Source: Chitinophaga flava
GTDB lineage: Bacteria; Bacteroidota; Bacteroidia; Chitinophagales; Chitinophagaceae
Length of the DNA: 64,000 bases
Assembly (NCBI RefSeq): GCF_003308995.1
Contig: NZ_QFFJ01000001.1
Span: 310,001 to 374,000, forward strand
Reading direction: 5' to 3'
The stretch's first letter is position 1; each line of letters starts with the position of its first letter. The notes under the pieces were generated by a model. That model ran no database searches, was not told where the DNA came from, and was given only the letters and a program-made list of their open reading frames with translations. Of this stretch, positions 1-8,777 are shown piece by piece. Position numbers and translations under genes: made by a program.

Positions 1-2
1 CC

Positions 3-1364
3 GAAAGTGCCGTCTACTATGCTGCCGGGGGCAGCACGCTCATCGACTTCACTAATAATGGTGATGGTACCGGCACCTGGCGCCTTTACGACCCGGCTGG
101 ACAAATGTTACGGCAACTTACCGTCACAGAGGAACTGGATGATCATTTCCGGTTGATAAGATGGGATGCCTTTATACCTTCCTGGGGTGGTTATGATGTA
201 AATACCACCCGCACTGATTGGGAAAGTGTGGCAGTCCTGTTCAACCGGCACTACGATGAATTGAATGCTAAACATAAACTGTATGCACTGGAAGTACCCG
301 TATACCTGCAGAAAGAGCTGGAGACCATCGACTGGGAGACCATCGACGCCTACCATAGCGATGGCGGGGCCGAACTCCCAATTGGTATCAACGGCATGCT
401 TTCGGAAGACGAAACAGTAGCCAGTATAGCCAGCGAAATGCTCTGGAAGGAGATAGAACAACAAGGCACCTTGTATGCATCGACATTCAAAGTAGCAGCG
501 ATACTGGCGCGCATGCTGCCCCACTATCAACACTTGCCGGCTGTGCAACTGCGACTGGTAGAATTCCTGTATACCATCCTCGACTTAACTTATATCAGTG
601 ATATGGGTGATTTATACACGGAGCTGATCGGGGCTATTGCTCCTTTGGAGTCTACGCTTCTGCAGTGGGCTGTTAATGATGACACTGACGTTGCTCGTAT
701 GGCGCAATACATACTGGTATATGCTGGCAATGATGCTACAGAGCAATTCCTGCTAAATGAGTGGCAAAACACGGAGCACAGCAGCACAAGAAGAGGATAC
801 GCCATCTATTCACTGACGGATTTTTATGCCATCAGGGATCAAAACAATAAACTGCTTGCAACTTATTCTACAGCATTCGATACTGAAGCAGATGCATTTG
901 TCCGTTTTGTGATGGCAGCACAGCTGGTACTACTCACCTCCCAAAACGCCCAGGATGCCTGGCTGACGGAGTTATTACATGCACTAGCCAATCATGAAGC
1001 ACTCGATGATGACTACTGTAACATGATGCCTTTCACTGGTGACATCGATAACGTACACGAATATATTTTAGTGGTGCTGCGTAAATCCAGACCTGATGTA
1101 TTGGAAAAGAATATGGAGTCACTCATCGATGCACTACCTGCTATGTACTCGTTGAAACAGATCAGTTACCTGCGGACAATATTGGAGGTGTTGTTCAAAA
1201 GTGAAACTGCGTTGGACGATATCACGCCAATCAGGAAGAAAGCCTTGTTGGCAGCAGCGGATCTAACTGCAAAGGATCCTGGATTTATCAATCTTATTGA
1301 GATATTTAAGCCGTATGGCTTGCCGTATGAAGCCTATGCGTTAAGGCAATTAGCGGAAGCATAA
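3..1364 (+). CDS. Unknown helical-repeat protein, 5'-partial (cut by window edge)
   Basis: The frame is already open at base 3, before the first ATG at 105, so the gene starts outside the window. About 453 residues are visible. The first ~35 carry a Gly/Trp/Tyr-rich stretch (GTWRLYDPAGQ) like a single MORN- or WG-type repeat. The rest is Leu/Ala-rich, acidic and apparently all-helical, with units of roughly 35-45 residues that suggest HEAT-like repeats. I see no signal peptide, membrane segment or catalytic motif. An intrinsic terminator follows directly. Proteins of this look often occur as immunity or scaffold proteins, but nothing here proves such a role. I do not recognise the family. Confidence 0.75.
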   Translation, partial: ESAVYYAAGGSTLIDFTNNGDGTGTWRLYDPAGQMLRQLTVTEELDDHFRLIRWDAFIPSWGGYDVNTTRTDWESVAVLFNRHYDELNAKHKLYALEVPVYLQKELETIDWETIDAYHSDGGAELPIGINGMLSEDETVASIASEMLWKEIEQQGTLYASTFKVAAILARMLPHYQHLPAVQLRLVEFLYTILDLTYISDMGDLYTELIGAIAPLESTLLQWAVNDDTDVARMAQYILVYAGNDATEQFLLNEWQNTEHSSTRRGYAIYSLTDFYAIRDQNNKLLATYSTAFDTEADAFVRFVMAAQLVLLTSQNAQDAWLTELLHALANHEALDDDYCNMMPFTGDIDNVHEYILVVLRKSRPDVLEKNMESLIDALPAMYSLKQISYLRTILEVLFKSETALDDITPIRKKALLAAADLTAKDPGFINLIEIFKPYGLPYEAYALRQLAEA

Positions 1365-1371
1365 AATGAAA

Positions 1372-1400
1372 ACGCAGGAGATGATCTCCGGCGTTTTTAT
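1372..1400 (+). terminator. Intrinsic terminator of the helical-repeat gene
   Basis: An interrupted stem (ACGC/GCGT and GGAG/CTCC arms) is followed on the + strand by a T-rich tract beginning at 1394. It lies 8 nt after the stop codon of the upstream gene. Confidence 0.7.
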
Positions 1401-1440
1401 TTTCCATATTTACAATGAGCATATTTATAAAAATCCTTTT

Positions 1441-1896
1441 TTACTGAACGCTTAACGCTTCTTCAATTCTTGCTGGCGTTTTGTCTTCACTTGGCCGCGA
1501 AGCATCACTGTCAAATATTTTTCCGTCTCTTCCAATGATCACATCGCGTGGAACACCCTGGATATTAAAGGCTTTAGCAACGGCGCTTTTCATACCACCA
1601 ACAGACAACAGGTGAATACCTTCTATTTTATCATCCTCGATGGCTTTTCTCCAGGACGCTTCTTTATCATCTACACTGATGTAAAGGAAAACCACATCCT
1701 TATTATCCTTAAATTTCTCATGTAGTTTAGGGCTGCCATTTTTCATCTCATAGCGGCAGGGAGCACACCAGCTGGCCCAGAAGTCCATGTAAATCACTTT
1801 ACCGGAATTATACCTGACTCCATCCCCCATTATTGCCAATAAAGTGGGAAATTCAGTATGGGGAGCTACTATTGGTACATAGAAAAATAAGAGCAA
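1441..1896 (-). CDS. TlpA/ResA-like thioredoxin-fold protein, probably 5'-truncated
   Basis: The protein contains the redox motif WCAPC (Cys44/Cys47 from the longest frame) after a hydrophobic strand, and the thioredoxin cis-proline context GVP (Pro116). This is typical of TlpA/ResA/AlkC-type thiol-disulfide oxidoreductases that act in the periplasm. Family members normally start with a signal peptide or lipobox and about 30 more residues before the first strand, and these are missing. The longest frame begins with a TTG at 1896 that lies inside the terminator hairpin of the upstream RRM gene. The first ATG (1830) leaves only about 17 residues before the CxxC region. The likely explanation is a decayed remnant whose 5' end was replaced. 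If it is expressed, the product would be cytoplasmic. Confidence 0.55.
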   Translation of the reverse strand: MLLFFYVPIVAPHTEFPTLLAIMGDGVRYNSGKVIYMDFWASWCAPCRYEMKNGSPKLHEKFKDNKDVVFLYISVDDKEASWRKAIEDDKIEGIHLLSVGGMKSAVAKAFNIQGVPRDVIIGRDGKIFDSDASRPSEDKTPARIEEALSVQ

Positions 1897-1935
1897 AGCT
1901 ACAAACTACTTAACGTAGTTTGTAGCTTTGCTCTT
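1889..1935 (-). terminator. Long perfect hairpin terminator of the RRM gene
   Basis: Two perfectly complementary 21-nt arms (1889-1909 and 1915-1935) are separated by the 5-nt loop TTAAC. On the minus strand the stem is followed by a T-rich run, as in a rho-independent terminator about 50 nt downstream of the RRM stop codon. The stem overlaps the longest possible 5' end of the thioredoxin-like frame. Confidence 0.8.
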
Positions 1936-1984
1936 CTGTTCTCTTAACAGATAACGGTAATTGACGTTCTAAAACATCAAACTA

Positions 1985-2293
1985 TTAGTATCTGGGTCTA
2001 AATCCAGGCCTTGGGCCGGATCTGGAGAAACGATTATTTTCTGGTCTTTCAGGTTTTGGACGAGCCTCATACACTACTATTGTCTGGCCATTAACTACTG
2101 AATTATTCAGTTCCTTAATTGCCTGTACTGCATTGGAATCGTCTGGCATTTCAACGAATGCAAAGCCTTTAGAACGGCCACTGTACTTATCATAAGCCAC
2201 ATTAATACTATATACAACTCCAAATGGGTCAAATAAAGACCATATCTCATCTTCAGTTGTTCTGTCGCCTATATTACCTACAAAAATATTCAC
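1985..2293 (-). CDS. RRM-domain RNA-binding protein
   Basis: A single RNA-recognition motif of about 75 residues: RNP2 is IFVGNI (residues 3-8) and RNP1 is KGFAFVEM (42-49), with aromatic residues in the RNA-contact positions. A 25-residue basic Pro/Arg/Gly-rich tail follows and ends RPRY. This is the short RRM-plus-Arg/Gly-tail architecture common in Bacteroidota and cyanobacteria, where such proteins bind single-stranded RNA and are often cold- or stress-regulated. Function in this strain is inferred only from the family. The only sensible start is GTG at 2293, because it places RNP2 directly at the N-terminus as in homologues. The gene is monocistronic and ends in a strong hairpin terminator. 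Confidence 0.9.
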   Translation of the reverse strand: MNIFVGNIGDRTTEDEIWSLFDPFGVVYSINVAYDKYSGRSKGFAFVEMPDDSNAVQAIKELNNSVVNGQTIVVYEARPKPERPENNRFSRSGPRPGFRPRY

Positions 2294-2900
2294 AAATATA
2301 ATTTTAATTCAACACATATATACTACTGAAAAACAGGGGCTGAGGAAGAAAAAAGAAGCCCAAACTAAATCAGAAGAAGCCAAATATTACCTTGTTAAAG
2401 GTAGGGCAATAAATTGGATATTACAGGATTAATTTATGGGGGATAATAGATAACTTACTAAAATAGCCCCCATCACCGCCCCCAGGCCTTTCATATCAAT
2501 TTAACCGTCCATTACCTCCGGAATTACAGCGGAAGTCCGGAGAACTCGTAACCCGGCCCAGGCACCATATCAGCTATAAGCGATAACACCGGCTGGGATT
2601 ATAAGATCAACAATAGAGATAATAAATATTCGATAATGCATCCTTTATTATGGATTTAGGAGTTACAATTTGAATAAAAGCATCTACAGCACATTAAAGA
2701 TCAGCATTATCATAAGCAATTCGACCTACCTTCTTTAAAGTCGATCTAATTCCAGCAATCTAATTGTGACTTCTTTGCCTCAATGATTGATAATGCTTCC
2801 TTATTTTGATTTTTTTGCAGTTGATCTTTGGGTTACCCCATTCTAATGGGTAATAGATTTTTGCCCATTCCGTGTAGGCCTTGACATTACATTGATAGTC
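2294..2900. other. Gene-poor interval next to tRNA-Leu
   Basis: About 600 bp with no convincing reading frame. A weak inverted repeat (ATGGGGG at 2436-2442 and CCCCCAT at 2467-2473) and a short hairpin near 2833-2852 are the only structures I see. The interval lies on the 3' side of the tRNA-Leu gene, a common integration site, but I found no duplicated tRNA 3' end inside the window. Confidence 0.5.
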
Positions 2901-2933
2901 AAAAAAAAACCGCTCTTAGAGCGGTTTTTTTTT
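2901..2933 (-). terminator. Bidirectional terminator of tRNA-Leu
   Basis: The GC-rich stem CCGCTC/GAGCGG (2910-2924) has a short loop and is flanked by nine A residues on the left and nine T residues on the right. It can therefore terminate transcription in both directions. It follows the tRNA by 2 nt. Confidence 0.9.
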
Positions 2934-2934
2934 G

Positions 2935-3021
2935 TGGTGCCCAGAACAGGAATCGAACCTGCACTCCGTTGCCGAAACAAGATTTTGAGTCTAGCGCGTC
3001 TACCAATTCCGCCATCTGGGC
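2935..3021 (-). tRNA. tRNA-Leu (anticodon CAA)
   Basis: On the minus strand the acceptor arms GCCCAGA and TCTGGGC pair exactly and are followed by A and an encoded CCA end. The T-arm contains GGTTCGAATCC, and the D-arm carries GGCGGAATTGGTAGACGC. A long variable arm identifies a class II (leucine-type) tRNA. The anticodon loop reads CTCAAAA, giving CAA, which decodes UUG. The anticodon stem has one internal T-T mismatch. The length is 87 nt including CCA. Confidence 0.95.
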
Positions 3022-3113
3022 AATCTTTTACAAGACCTCTCCGCGTCAATTGCGGGATGCAAATGTAGAAAATCTTTTTTTAATCTGCAAAATAAATTTC
3101 AACTATTCGCAAA

Positions 3114-3133
3114 AAATTCTTGCGTAAGAATTT
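3114..3133. repeat. Inverted repeat just upstream of the dehydrogenase gene
   Basis: Two perfect 8-nt arms AAATTCTT and AAGAATTT are separated by GCGT, 16 nt before the ATG at 3149. This could be an operator or a 5'-UTR hairpin. No clear -7 element is visible, so the role is open. Confidence 0.4.
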
Positions 3134-3148
3134 ACAGTAAATTGAAGT

Positions 3149-4360
3149 ATGGAAAAAAAGATCTCAATAGGACTTATCAGGGAAGAAAAACAACCACACG
3201 ACAACCGTGTGGCTTTTACGCCCAAACAATGCCAATGGATCATGCACCATTTCCCGCAGGTGGAAATACTGGTACAACCCTCCTCCCATCGCTGTTTTAA
3301 GGATGAAGAATATCAAAGGGCGGGCATCACACTGCAGGAAGATCTCGGCCAGTGCCAGCTGCTGTTGGGTATCAAGGAAGTACCGCCGGAATATCTCATC
3401 GCTAACAAAACCTACCTTTTCTTTAGCCATACCAAAAAGAAACAACCGTATAACCAGCATATGCTGCAGGTAATCCTGGAAAAAAATATCACACTGATAG
3501 ATTATGAATGCCTCGTGCACCCCGACGGACAGCGGATCCTGGGCTTCGGCTTCTTTGCCGGAGTAGTGGGCGCGCATAATGGATTGCAGGCCTTAGGCCG
3601 GAAAACAGGCACCTTCTCTTTTAAGCCGGTACATACCTGCCACGACTTCCAGGAACTGATCTCTCATTATTTCGGCATCAAATTGCCTCCGATGAAAATC
3701 GTCCTCACCGGCTCTGGCCGCGTGGCTGCGGGCGTGCTGGAGATCATGGGACTCCTGGGTATCAAATACATCCCGCCGGAAGAATATCTCATCAATCAAT
3801 ACGCCTATCCCGTTTATACCCAATTGAAAGCCGGAGAACTTTATCTGCGCAAAAATGATAAAACATATAGCCGGGCCGACTTTCACGCCCATCCCGAAAG
3901 CTATGAATGCCGCTTCCGCCCATATGTAACGGTCAGCGATATACTGATGAACGGCATTTACTGGGACCATAACATCCCTCCCCTGTTCTCTCCGGATGAC
4001 CTGAAAAAAGAAAACTTCCGCATCCGGGTGATCGCCGACATTACAGATGATACCAACGGCTCCGTACCCTGCAACCTGGGCGACAGCACCATTGAAGACC
4101 CTGTATATGGCGTAATAAAAGCCACCATGCAACAAACAGCACCCTATCTCCCTGATACAGTGGATATGATGTGTGTAAGCAACCTGCCCAACGAACTGCC
4201 CCGGGATGCCTCCCAGTACTTCGGTGACCAGATCATGAAATATGTTTTTGAAGAATTACTGAGGGAACATAGCCCCATGATAGCCCAGGCTACCATCGCG
4301 GCAAACGGAATGCTTACCGAGCCGTTCGCCTATCTCGAAGACTACGTACATCCCCTATAA
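3149..4360 (+). CDS. Saccharopine dehydrogenase / alanine dehydrogenase-like NAD(P)-dependent oxidoreductase
   Basis: The N-terminus carries the family signature DNRVAFTPKQ (residues ~18-27), equivalent to the ENRVALTP/ERRAALTP motif of alanine dehydrogenase, transhydrogenase alpha subunit and yeast LYS1-type saccharopine dehydrogenases. A Rossmann nucleotide-binding turn, TGSGRVAAGVLEIMG, follows near residue 187. Late in the protein VIADITDDTNGS resembles the substrate-side Asp-rich segment of the LYS1 type. The length of 403 aa fits a LYS1-like enzyme better than alanine dehydrogenase (~370). The substrate cannot be fixed from sequence; lysine or another amino acid with an oxo-acid partner is plausible. 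The gene is monocistronic, and its 3' end overlaps the convergent trmN6 gene by 6 nt. Confidence 0.85.
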   Translation: MEKKISIGLIREEKQPHDNRVAFTPKQCQWIMHHFPQVEILVQPSSHRCFKDEEYQRAGITLQEDLGQCQLLLGIKEVPPEYLIANKTYLFFSHTKKKQPYNQHMLQVILEKNITLIDYECLVHPDGQRILGFGFFAGVVGAHNGLQALGRKTGTFSFKPVHTCHDFQELISHYFGIKLPPMKIVLTGSGRVAAGVLEIMGLLGIKYIPPEEYLINQYAYPVYTQLKAGELYLRKNDKTYSRADFHAHPESYECRFRPYVTVSDILMNGIYWDHNIPPLFSPDDLKKENFRIRVIADITDDTNGSVPCNLGDSTIEDPVYGVIKATMQQTAPYLPDTVDMMCVSNLPNELPRDASQYFGDQIMKYVFEELLREHSPMIAQATIAANGMLTEPFAYLEDYVHPL

Positions 4361-5077
4361 CTTGAGGTAATAAGGCCGCAGCAAGGCCTCAAAGGCAGGA
4401 GTATAATGGTTGTTTTCATCATAAATGGCCAACTCTTCTGTCTCAGTATGGCCCTGGGTTTTGCTGAAGATACCGGTGGCCCGGAAATACCCGTGTTTTA
4501 CACTTTGTTTTACGCGTAATATTTTCCGGAGATGATAACCTTTTGTTGATGCCAATGCCGTGAACACTTCAAACTGCACATAGGGTAATAACACTGAAAA
4601 CTCACCTCCCTCCCGGAGATTACGGCCGATAGCGTCCAACAGGTCGGCATAACTAAGGTTGGTGGCATGCATGGCCTGGTCTTTCTGCGCATGCCCGCTC
4701 TTCAGAGCAGCTTCATAAAACGGTGGGTTAGTGATAATAAAATCAAAAGGCTGAGGGGCCGTCATTTTTCGTATATCCTCCTGCGTTAGCACCAGACGGT
4801 CCGCCCATGGTGAAGCCTGAAAATTAGCCGCAGCCTGCATAGCAGCTGCGGGGTCCAGCTCTACAGCCGTTACCGGTACCGGCACCTCCTGTGCCAGCAT
4901 CAGGCTAAGCAGACCGGTGCCGGCTCCTATATCCAGTATAGCCGACACCGTTATATCAGTAGCAGACAGGTACTGCGCGGTAAAAGCACCCTGTATACAG
5001 GCGTCTGTACATACTTTCATCGCGCAATGCGCCTGATCTACCTTAAACTGCTTGAATTGGAAAAATGTATTAGCCAT
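4355..5077 (-). CDS. trmN6: tRNA1(Val) (adenine(37)-N6)-methyltransferase
   Basis: Class I SAM-dependent methyltransferase with motif I DIGAGTGLLS (residues 49-58), the acidic VELD strand end (72-75) and the N6-adenine catalytic motif NPPFYE (117-122). The N-terminus with FQFKQFKVDQAHCAMKV (6-22) is typical of the YfiC/TrmN6 family, which makes m6A37 in tRNA1(Val). The 240-aa length matches the family. The ATG at 5077 lies 2 nt after the stop of the GH29 gene, so it probably forms the distal gene of an operon. The two products have no obvious functional link, so this looks like read-through packing. Confidence 0.9.
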   Translation of the reverse strand: MANTFFQFKQFKVDQAHCAMKVCTDACIQGAFTAQYLSATDITVSAILDIGAGTGLLSLMLAQEVPVPVTAVELDPAAAMQAAANFQASPWADRLVLTQEDIRKMTAPQPFDFIITNPPFYEAALKSGHAQKDQAMHATNLSYADLLDAIGRNLREGGEFSVLLPYVQFEVFTALASTKGYHLRKILRVKQSVKHGYFRATGIFSKTQGHTETEELAIYDENNHYTPAFEALLRPYYLKL

Positions 5078-5079
5078 TC

Positions 5080-7212
5080 TTATTTTTGCTCCATCTCAAT
5101 TGACAAATTAGGCATCCGCAGATTACGGTGCACAGACACCGGCCTCGCCTGCCTTACCTCCAGGGCTTGTATATCTTCACTACCGGCCACCTGTTGTGGC
5201 AAAGGTTGCACATACATTATCTGCGGTACATTACGGTGGATAGCCCATACAGACTGCTTTGCAAAACGGCTGTAAAACTTCACTACCAGCTGGTTTTTAC
5301 CTGCTTTTAAAGGCAACAGCAGTACTTCCGTTTGTTTACCACCTCTTTCAGGATTGTTATACACTACCTGTTCTTCACCGTTCAAATATACAGCGATCCC
5401 GTCTCCACTGGTAAATCCTACCAGGTAGTTGCCTGCAGCAGGAGCTGTAACTTCCTGTAATATGTACCAGCCCAGGTTACGGTCACCCGGCATGGTTTGT
5501 AATTCATCATTTTTCCAGTCAGCACGCAACGTCCATGATTTGCCAGCTTTGGCAGACAATGGCTTCGACACATCAACATGCCGCAAATCACCGTGTACAC
5601 CGTCAATACCTGACCAGTAAGGACCGGAATAATACATCGGACTCCATTGCAGCTGCTCCGGATGATTGTTCAGTTTTTTGGGCACTCCCTTGTTAAGGGT
5701 AATTTCACGCGGTACACCATTGAGGGTGAAACGCACTGCCCTGTCCTGTTCCGCGGCACTATACACCACGCTGAGGTGAGCAGGCTTGCCAGCGGTGAAA
5801 GTCCAGCGGTCGCCTACCTGGCTGCGGTAATAGCTATCGTAATCAATACCGGAGAAACTGTATAAAGGGGTAGCATTAGCCCTGCTCAATACAGTCGGGT
5901 TTTTCAACAGATGTACCGGCACAATATCTACCCTATCCTTACAACTAAGCGCCAGCACCCGAACGGTTTTGTCAGGTACCTGGAACCCGGCTGGCAGCTG
6001 GATAAAAGTCGCACCATTTCTAACGGACACTTTACACTGCAGCTTTTTACTGCCTTCCAGGAGGCTCACCTGCATCACCTGGCTGGTTAGCCCGGGCAGT
6101 GTGATAATCCCGCCCGCAGGCGTTTGCAGCAGGTGCAGATATAATTTCCCAGGTTTGGTGGTTACCTCTCCCCAGGCAAACGTAGTATCAAAGGGATTGG
6201 CTTGTGCGCCGTAAATGGCTTCCCCATTATGTTTCAGCCACTCGCCATTGGCCAGCAGCACTTCTTTTTCAAAATCCACCACTGATCCATCTCCGCGCGG
6301 GCCAATGTTCAGCAGGTAGTTACCGCCACGGCTCACCACTTTAATAAGCCCTTCCAGCTTCTCATGCGCCTTGTCTGCTACAGGACCATGTTGCTGCCAG
6401 GAGCGGTAGCCCCAGGTTTCGTCATATACAGAAGCCGGTGTTTGCCAGGCAGAAGCAATTTTATAGTCCGGATACTGGTTGTCGCCCATTACACAAAAAT
6501 CACCGGCATCATTGCCCAGCCGGCCGCTTACCATACAACCAGGCTGCAGATGATGAACGATTTCTGCCAGGTCCTCGCTCTGGGTGGATGTCAGAGAGCC
6601 CATATCAAACCATATCTCAGATACAGGGCCGTAGTTGGTCATCAACTCCGTTACCTGTTTTTTATTGAACTCATGGTGTTCGGGAGTGATAGGGTCGCTG
6701 TTGCTGCTGGAGATAGGATAAGCTTGTGGGAAATGCCAGTCTATCAGAGAAAAATACATCCCGAATTTCAAGCCATGCCGCTGGCATGCATCCGACAGCT
6801 CCTTCAGCACGTCCCGTTTAAACGGTGTGGCATCTACCACATTATAATCCGTATAAGCGGAATGGAACATACAAAAACCATCATGATGTTTGGAGGTCAT
6901 CACTACCGACTTCATACCAGCCGCTTTGGCCAGCAGTACAATAGAATCGGCATTCCAGTGCTGCGGATTAAACTGTTTGGCTACATCGCCATATACATCG
7001 CTGTAGATCCCGGCATGTGACTGTATCTGCTCACTGTAGCCACGGGTGACAGGCTTGCCCTCCCACACACCGCCCAGGGTGGAATAAATAGCCCCCCAGT
7101 GAATGAACATGGAATACTTCTGGTTCTTCCAGCCGTTCTGCAATACCGTGTCTTGTGCCAGGGCCGCAGTGGAGACAGACAACCCCCATAAAAAAATGAT
7201 GATTTTCTTCAT
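5080..7212 (-). CDS. Secreted alpha-L-fucosidase, GH29, with C-terminal beta domains
   Basis: A signal peptide (residues 1-19, cleavage after ALA) precedes a GH29 catalytic barrel. Characteristic segments are SMFIHWG (34-40), the HHDGF substrate loop (109-113) and IWFDMGSL, in which Asp203 is the expected nucleophile. GH29 enzymes release alpha-linked L-fucose with retention of configuration. Typical GH29 proteins are 450-500 aa. The extra ~250 residues here form beta-rich modules; the last part (about 530-690) resembles a carbohydrate-binding or PA14/NPCBM-like sandwich. It is probably periplasmic or outer-surface. No other fucan or mucin genes lie next to it. The start ATG at 7212 directly gives the signal peptide. 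Confidence 0.93.
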   Translation of the reverse strand: MKKIIIFLWGLSVSTAALAQDTVLQNGWKNQKYSMFIHWGAIYSTLGGVWEGKPVTRGYSEQIQSHAGIYSDVYGDVAKQFNPQHWNADSIVLLAKAAGMKSVVMTSKHHDGFCMFHSAYTDYNVVDATPFKRDVLKELSDACQRHGLKFGMYFSLIDWHFPQAYPISSSNSDPITPEHHEFNKKQVTELMTNYGPVSEIWFDMGSLTSTQSEDLAEIVHHLQPGCMVSGRLGNDAGDFCVMGDNQYPDYKIASAWQTPASVYDETWGYRSWQQHGPVADKAHEKLEGLIKVVSRGGNYLLNIGPRGDGSVVDFEKEVLLANGEWLKHNGEAIYGAQANPFDTTFAWGEVTTKPGKLYLHLLQTPAGGIITLPGLTSQVMQVSLLEGSKKLQCKVSVRNGATFIQLPAGFQVPDKTVRVLALSCKDRVDIVPVHLLKNPTVLSRANATPLYSFSGIDYDSYYRSQVGDRWTFTAGKPAHLSVVYSAAEQDRAVRFTLNGVPREITLNKGVPKKLNNHPEQLQWSPMYYSGPYWSGIDGVHGDLRHVDVSKPLSAKAGKSWTLRADWKNDELQTMPGDRNLGWYILQEVTAPAAGNYLVGFTSGDGIAVYLNGEEQVVYNNPERGGKQTEVLLLPLKAGKNQLVVKFYSRFAKQSVWAIHRNVPQIMYVQPLPQQVAGSEDIQALEVRQARPVSVHRNLRMPNLSIEMEQK

Positions 7213-7385
7213 AATACAACAAGTCCTTTTGATATGCCTACAGGTCCTGTAGGAAAGGGTTAAAGCTAAATCGTTAAACTAAAAGAAAGGGATAGCATCT
7301 TCTCCTTTAGTAGTGGTAAATTGACTGCTACAGCCCATAACGTGCTGGTATTCCTACCCTTGCATCCACATATCTACCGGATATA

Positions 7386-8390
7386 CTAAAACGCGGCCCT
7401 GGCCGTAGGTACGGCATCCAGCGGGGAAAACTCGCCGGCCAGGTACTTGTAATATGCTGTAATAGCGATCATACCGGCGTTATCAGTACAGTACTCAAAC
7501 TTAGGGATATAGGTGCGCCAGTTATATTTTTCTCCATATTCCTGCAAAGCGGCCCTCAGTCCACTGTTGGCACTCACTCCGCCCGCAATGGCCACATCCC
7601 GCACACCTGTTTCCTTAGTGGCCTTCAGCACCTTGTTGAGCAGGATGCTGATGATACGCCCCTGGATGGAAGCACAGATATCAGGCAGGTTTTTGCTGAT
7701 GAAATCCGGGTCCTGCTGCTGATTCTCCTGCAGGAAATACAAAATAGCTGTTTTCAGACCGCTGAAACTGAAGTTCAGTTCAGGGATACGCGGCTCCGGA
7801 AACTTAAAACGGTTAGGGTCTCCTGTTTGGGCATATTTATCAATTAACGGACCGCCGGGATAAGGCAGGCCCAGGATTTTGGCACTTTTATCAAAGGCTT
7901 CGCCGGCCGCGTCATCCAGGGTTTCGCCGATAACCCGCATTTTAAGCGGACTTTCACACAACACAATCTGGGTATGTCCTCCGGATACCGTCAGGCAAAG
8001 AAAAGGGAAGGAAGGTTTGGGATCGTCAATAAAATTAGCCAGCACATGCGCCTGCATATGATGCACCCCTATCAGCGGAATATCCAGGGCCATAGCCATG
8101 GATTTGGCAAAACAACTACCTACCAGCAGGGAGCCTATCAGGCCCGGTGACTGAGTAAATGCAATGGCACTCAGCTCCTCCGCTTTCACACCCGCTGTAC
8201 GCAGGGCAATATCCACTACCGGCACTATATTTTCCTGATGAGCCCGGGAGGCCAGTTCAGGAATCACGCCTCCGTACTGTTCATGTACTTTCTGGTTCGC
8301 TATATGGTTGGAAAGGATCTTTCCGTCTACCAGCACTGCCGCACCGGTGTCGTCACAGGAAGATTCAATCGCTAGTATTTTCACTGACAT
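7386..8390 (-). CDS. tsaD: tRNA N6-adenosine threonylcarbamoyltransferase
   Basis: TsaD/Kae1/Qri7 ASKHA-fold protein that transfers the threonylcarbamoyl group to A37 of ANN-decoding tRNAs (t6A). Visible signatures are ILAIESSCDDT at the N-terminus, the metal-binding HHMQAH motif (His111 and His115), SGGHTQ and the C-terminal TDNAGMIA with the third metal ligand. At 334 aa it has the family length. A frame extension to 8399 begins with TTG, but ATG at 8390 (MSVKILAIES) matches homologues. This is an essential housekeeping gene, transcribed on its own. Confidence 0.96.
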   Translation of the reverse strand: MSVKILAIESSCDDTGAAVLVDGKILSNHIANQKVHEQYGGVIPELASRAHQENIVPVVDIALRTAGVKAEELSAIAFTQSPGLIGSLLVGSCFAKSMAMALDIPLIGVHHMQAHVLANFIDDPKPSFPFLCLTVSGGHTQIVLCESPLKMRVIGETLDDAAGEAFDKSAKILGLPYPGGPLIDKYAQTGDPNRFKFPEPRIPELNFSFSGLKTAILYFLQENQQQDPDFISKNLPDICASIQGRIISILLNKVLKATKETGVRDVAIAGGVSANSGLRAALQEYGEKYNWRTYIPKFEYCTDNAGMIAITAYYKYLAGEFSPLDAVPTARAAF

Positions 8391-8404
8391 AAGCGGCAAA
8401 AATA

Positions 8405-8432
8405 AACAAAAAAGGCGGGAAAACTCCCGCCT
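8405..8432 (-). terminator. Intrinsic terminator after the small lipoprotein gene
   Basis: Perfect 8-bp stem AGGCGGGA/TCCCGCCT with an AAAC loop. On the minus strand it is followed by TTTTGTTTATTTT, and it lies about 20 nt after the stop at 8454. It also sits just upstream of tsaD, so it separates the two transcripts. Confidence 0.8.
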
Positions 8433-8453
8433 CTTCTATATACTTACTATCCA

Positions 8454-8753
8454 TTATTTCGTTTCCTGTATGCACTCTATCCGCACCACCCGGCCTCCCA
8501 TGCAGTTCGACGGCCTGTCCTTCAGCTCCATAAAATCAAATCTTACTGTCTGGCCCGCCTTCAGGGTAAACCCCGGATTGGCAAACTCTACCGGTTGCAG
8601 TGTGGTGCCGTCTTTCATGGTTATCACCAGCCCGCAACCGTCGATACCACTCATATCCTTTACCTCGCCCGTATACCGGCATGTACTGATCGGCGGTGAC
8701 GTTTTGCACGCTGCAAATATAATCAGAACAGTTAATAGCCGCACTGTTTTCAT
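8454..8753 (-). CDS. Small secreted lipoprotein of unknown function
   Basis: A 99-aa protein with a short hydrophobic leader ending in the lipobox IFAAC (Cys16), so it is probably anchored in the outer membrane. The mature part has four further Cys residues and a beta-rich pattern (GEVKDMSGIDGCGLVITMKDGTTLQP is characteristic, residues 29 onward). I recognise it as the general class of Bacteroidota small lipoproteins with an OB-like beta barrel but cannot name a family. It lies 24 nt downstream of the permease gene on the same strand and may share its transcript. Confidence 0.8.
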   Translation of the reverse strand: MKTVRLLTVLIIFAACKTSPPISTCRYTGEVKDMSGIDGCGLVITMKDGTTLQPVEFANPGFTLKAGQTVRFDFMELKDRPSNCMGGRVVRIECIQETK

Positions 8754-8777
8754 AACAGATTATTTGAGGGATGATCA

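Noticed and set aside
2843..3049. Small minus-strand frame over the tRNA gene
   Set aside because: It runs through tRNA-Leu and its terminator; RNA features explain the sequence.
5080..7212. Polysaccharide utilisation locus around the fucosidase
   Set aside because: No SusC/SusD-like pair, sulfatase or regulator adjoins any of the glycosidase genes; they are scattered single genes.
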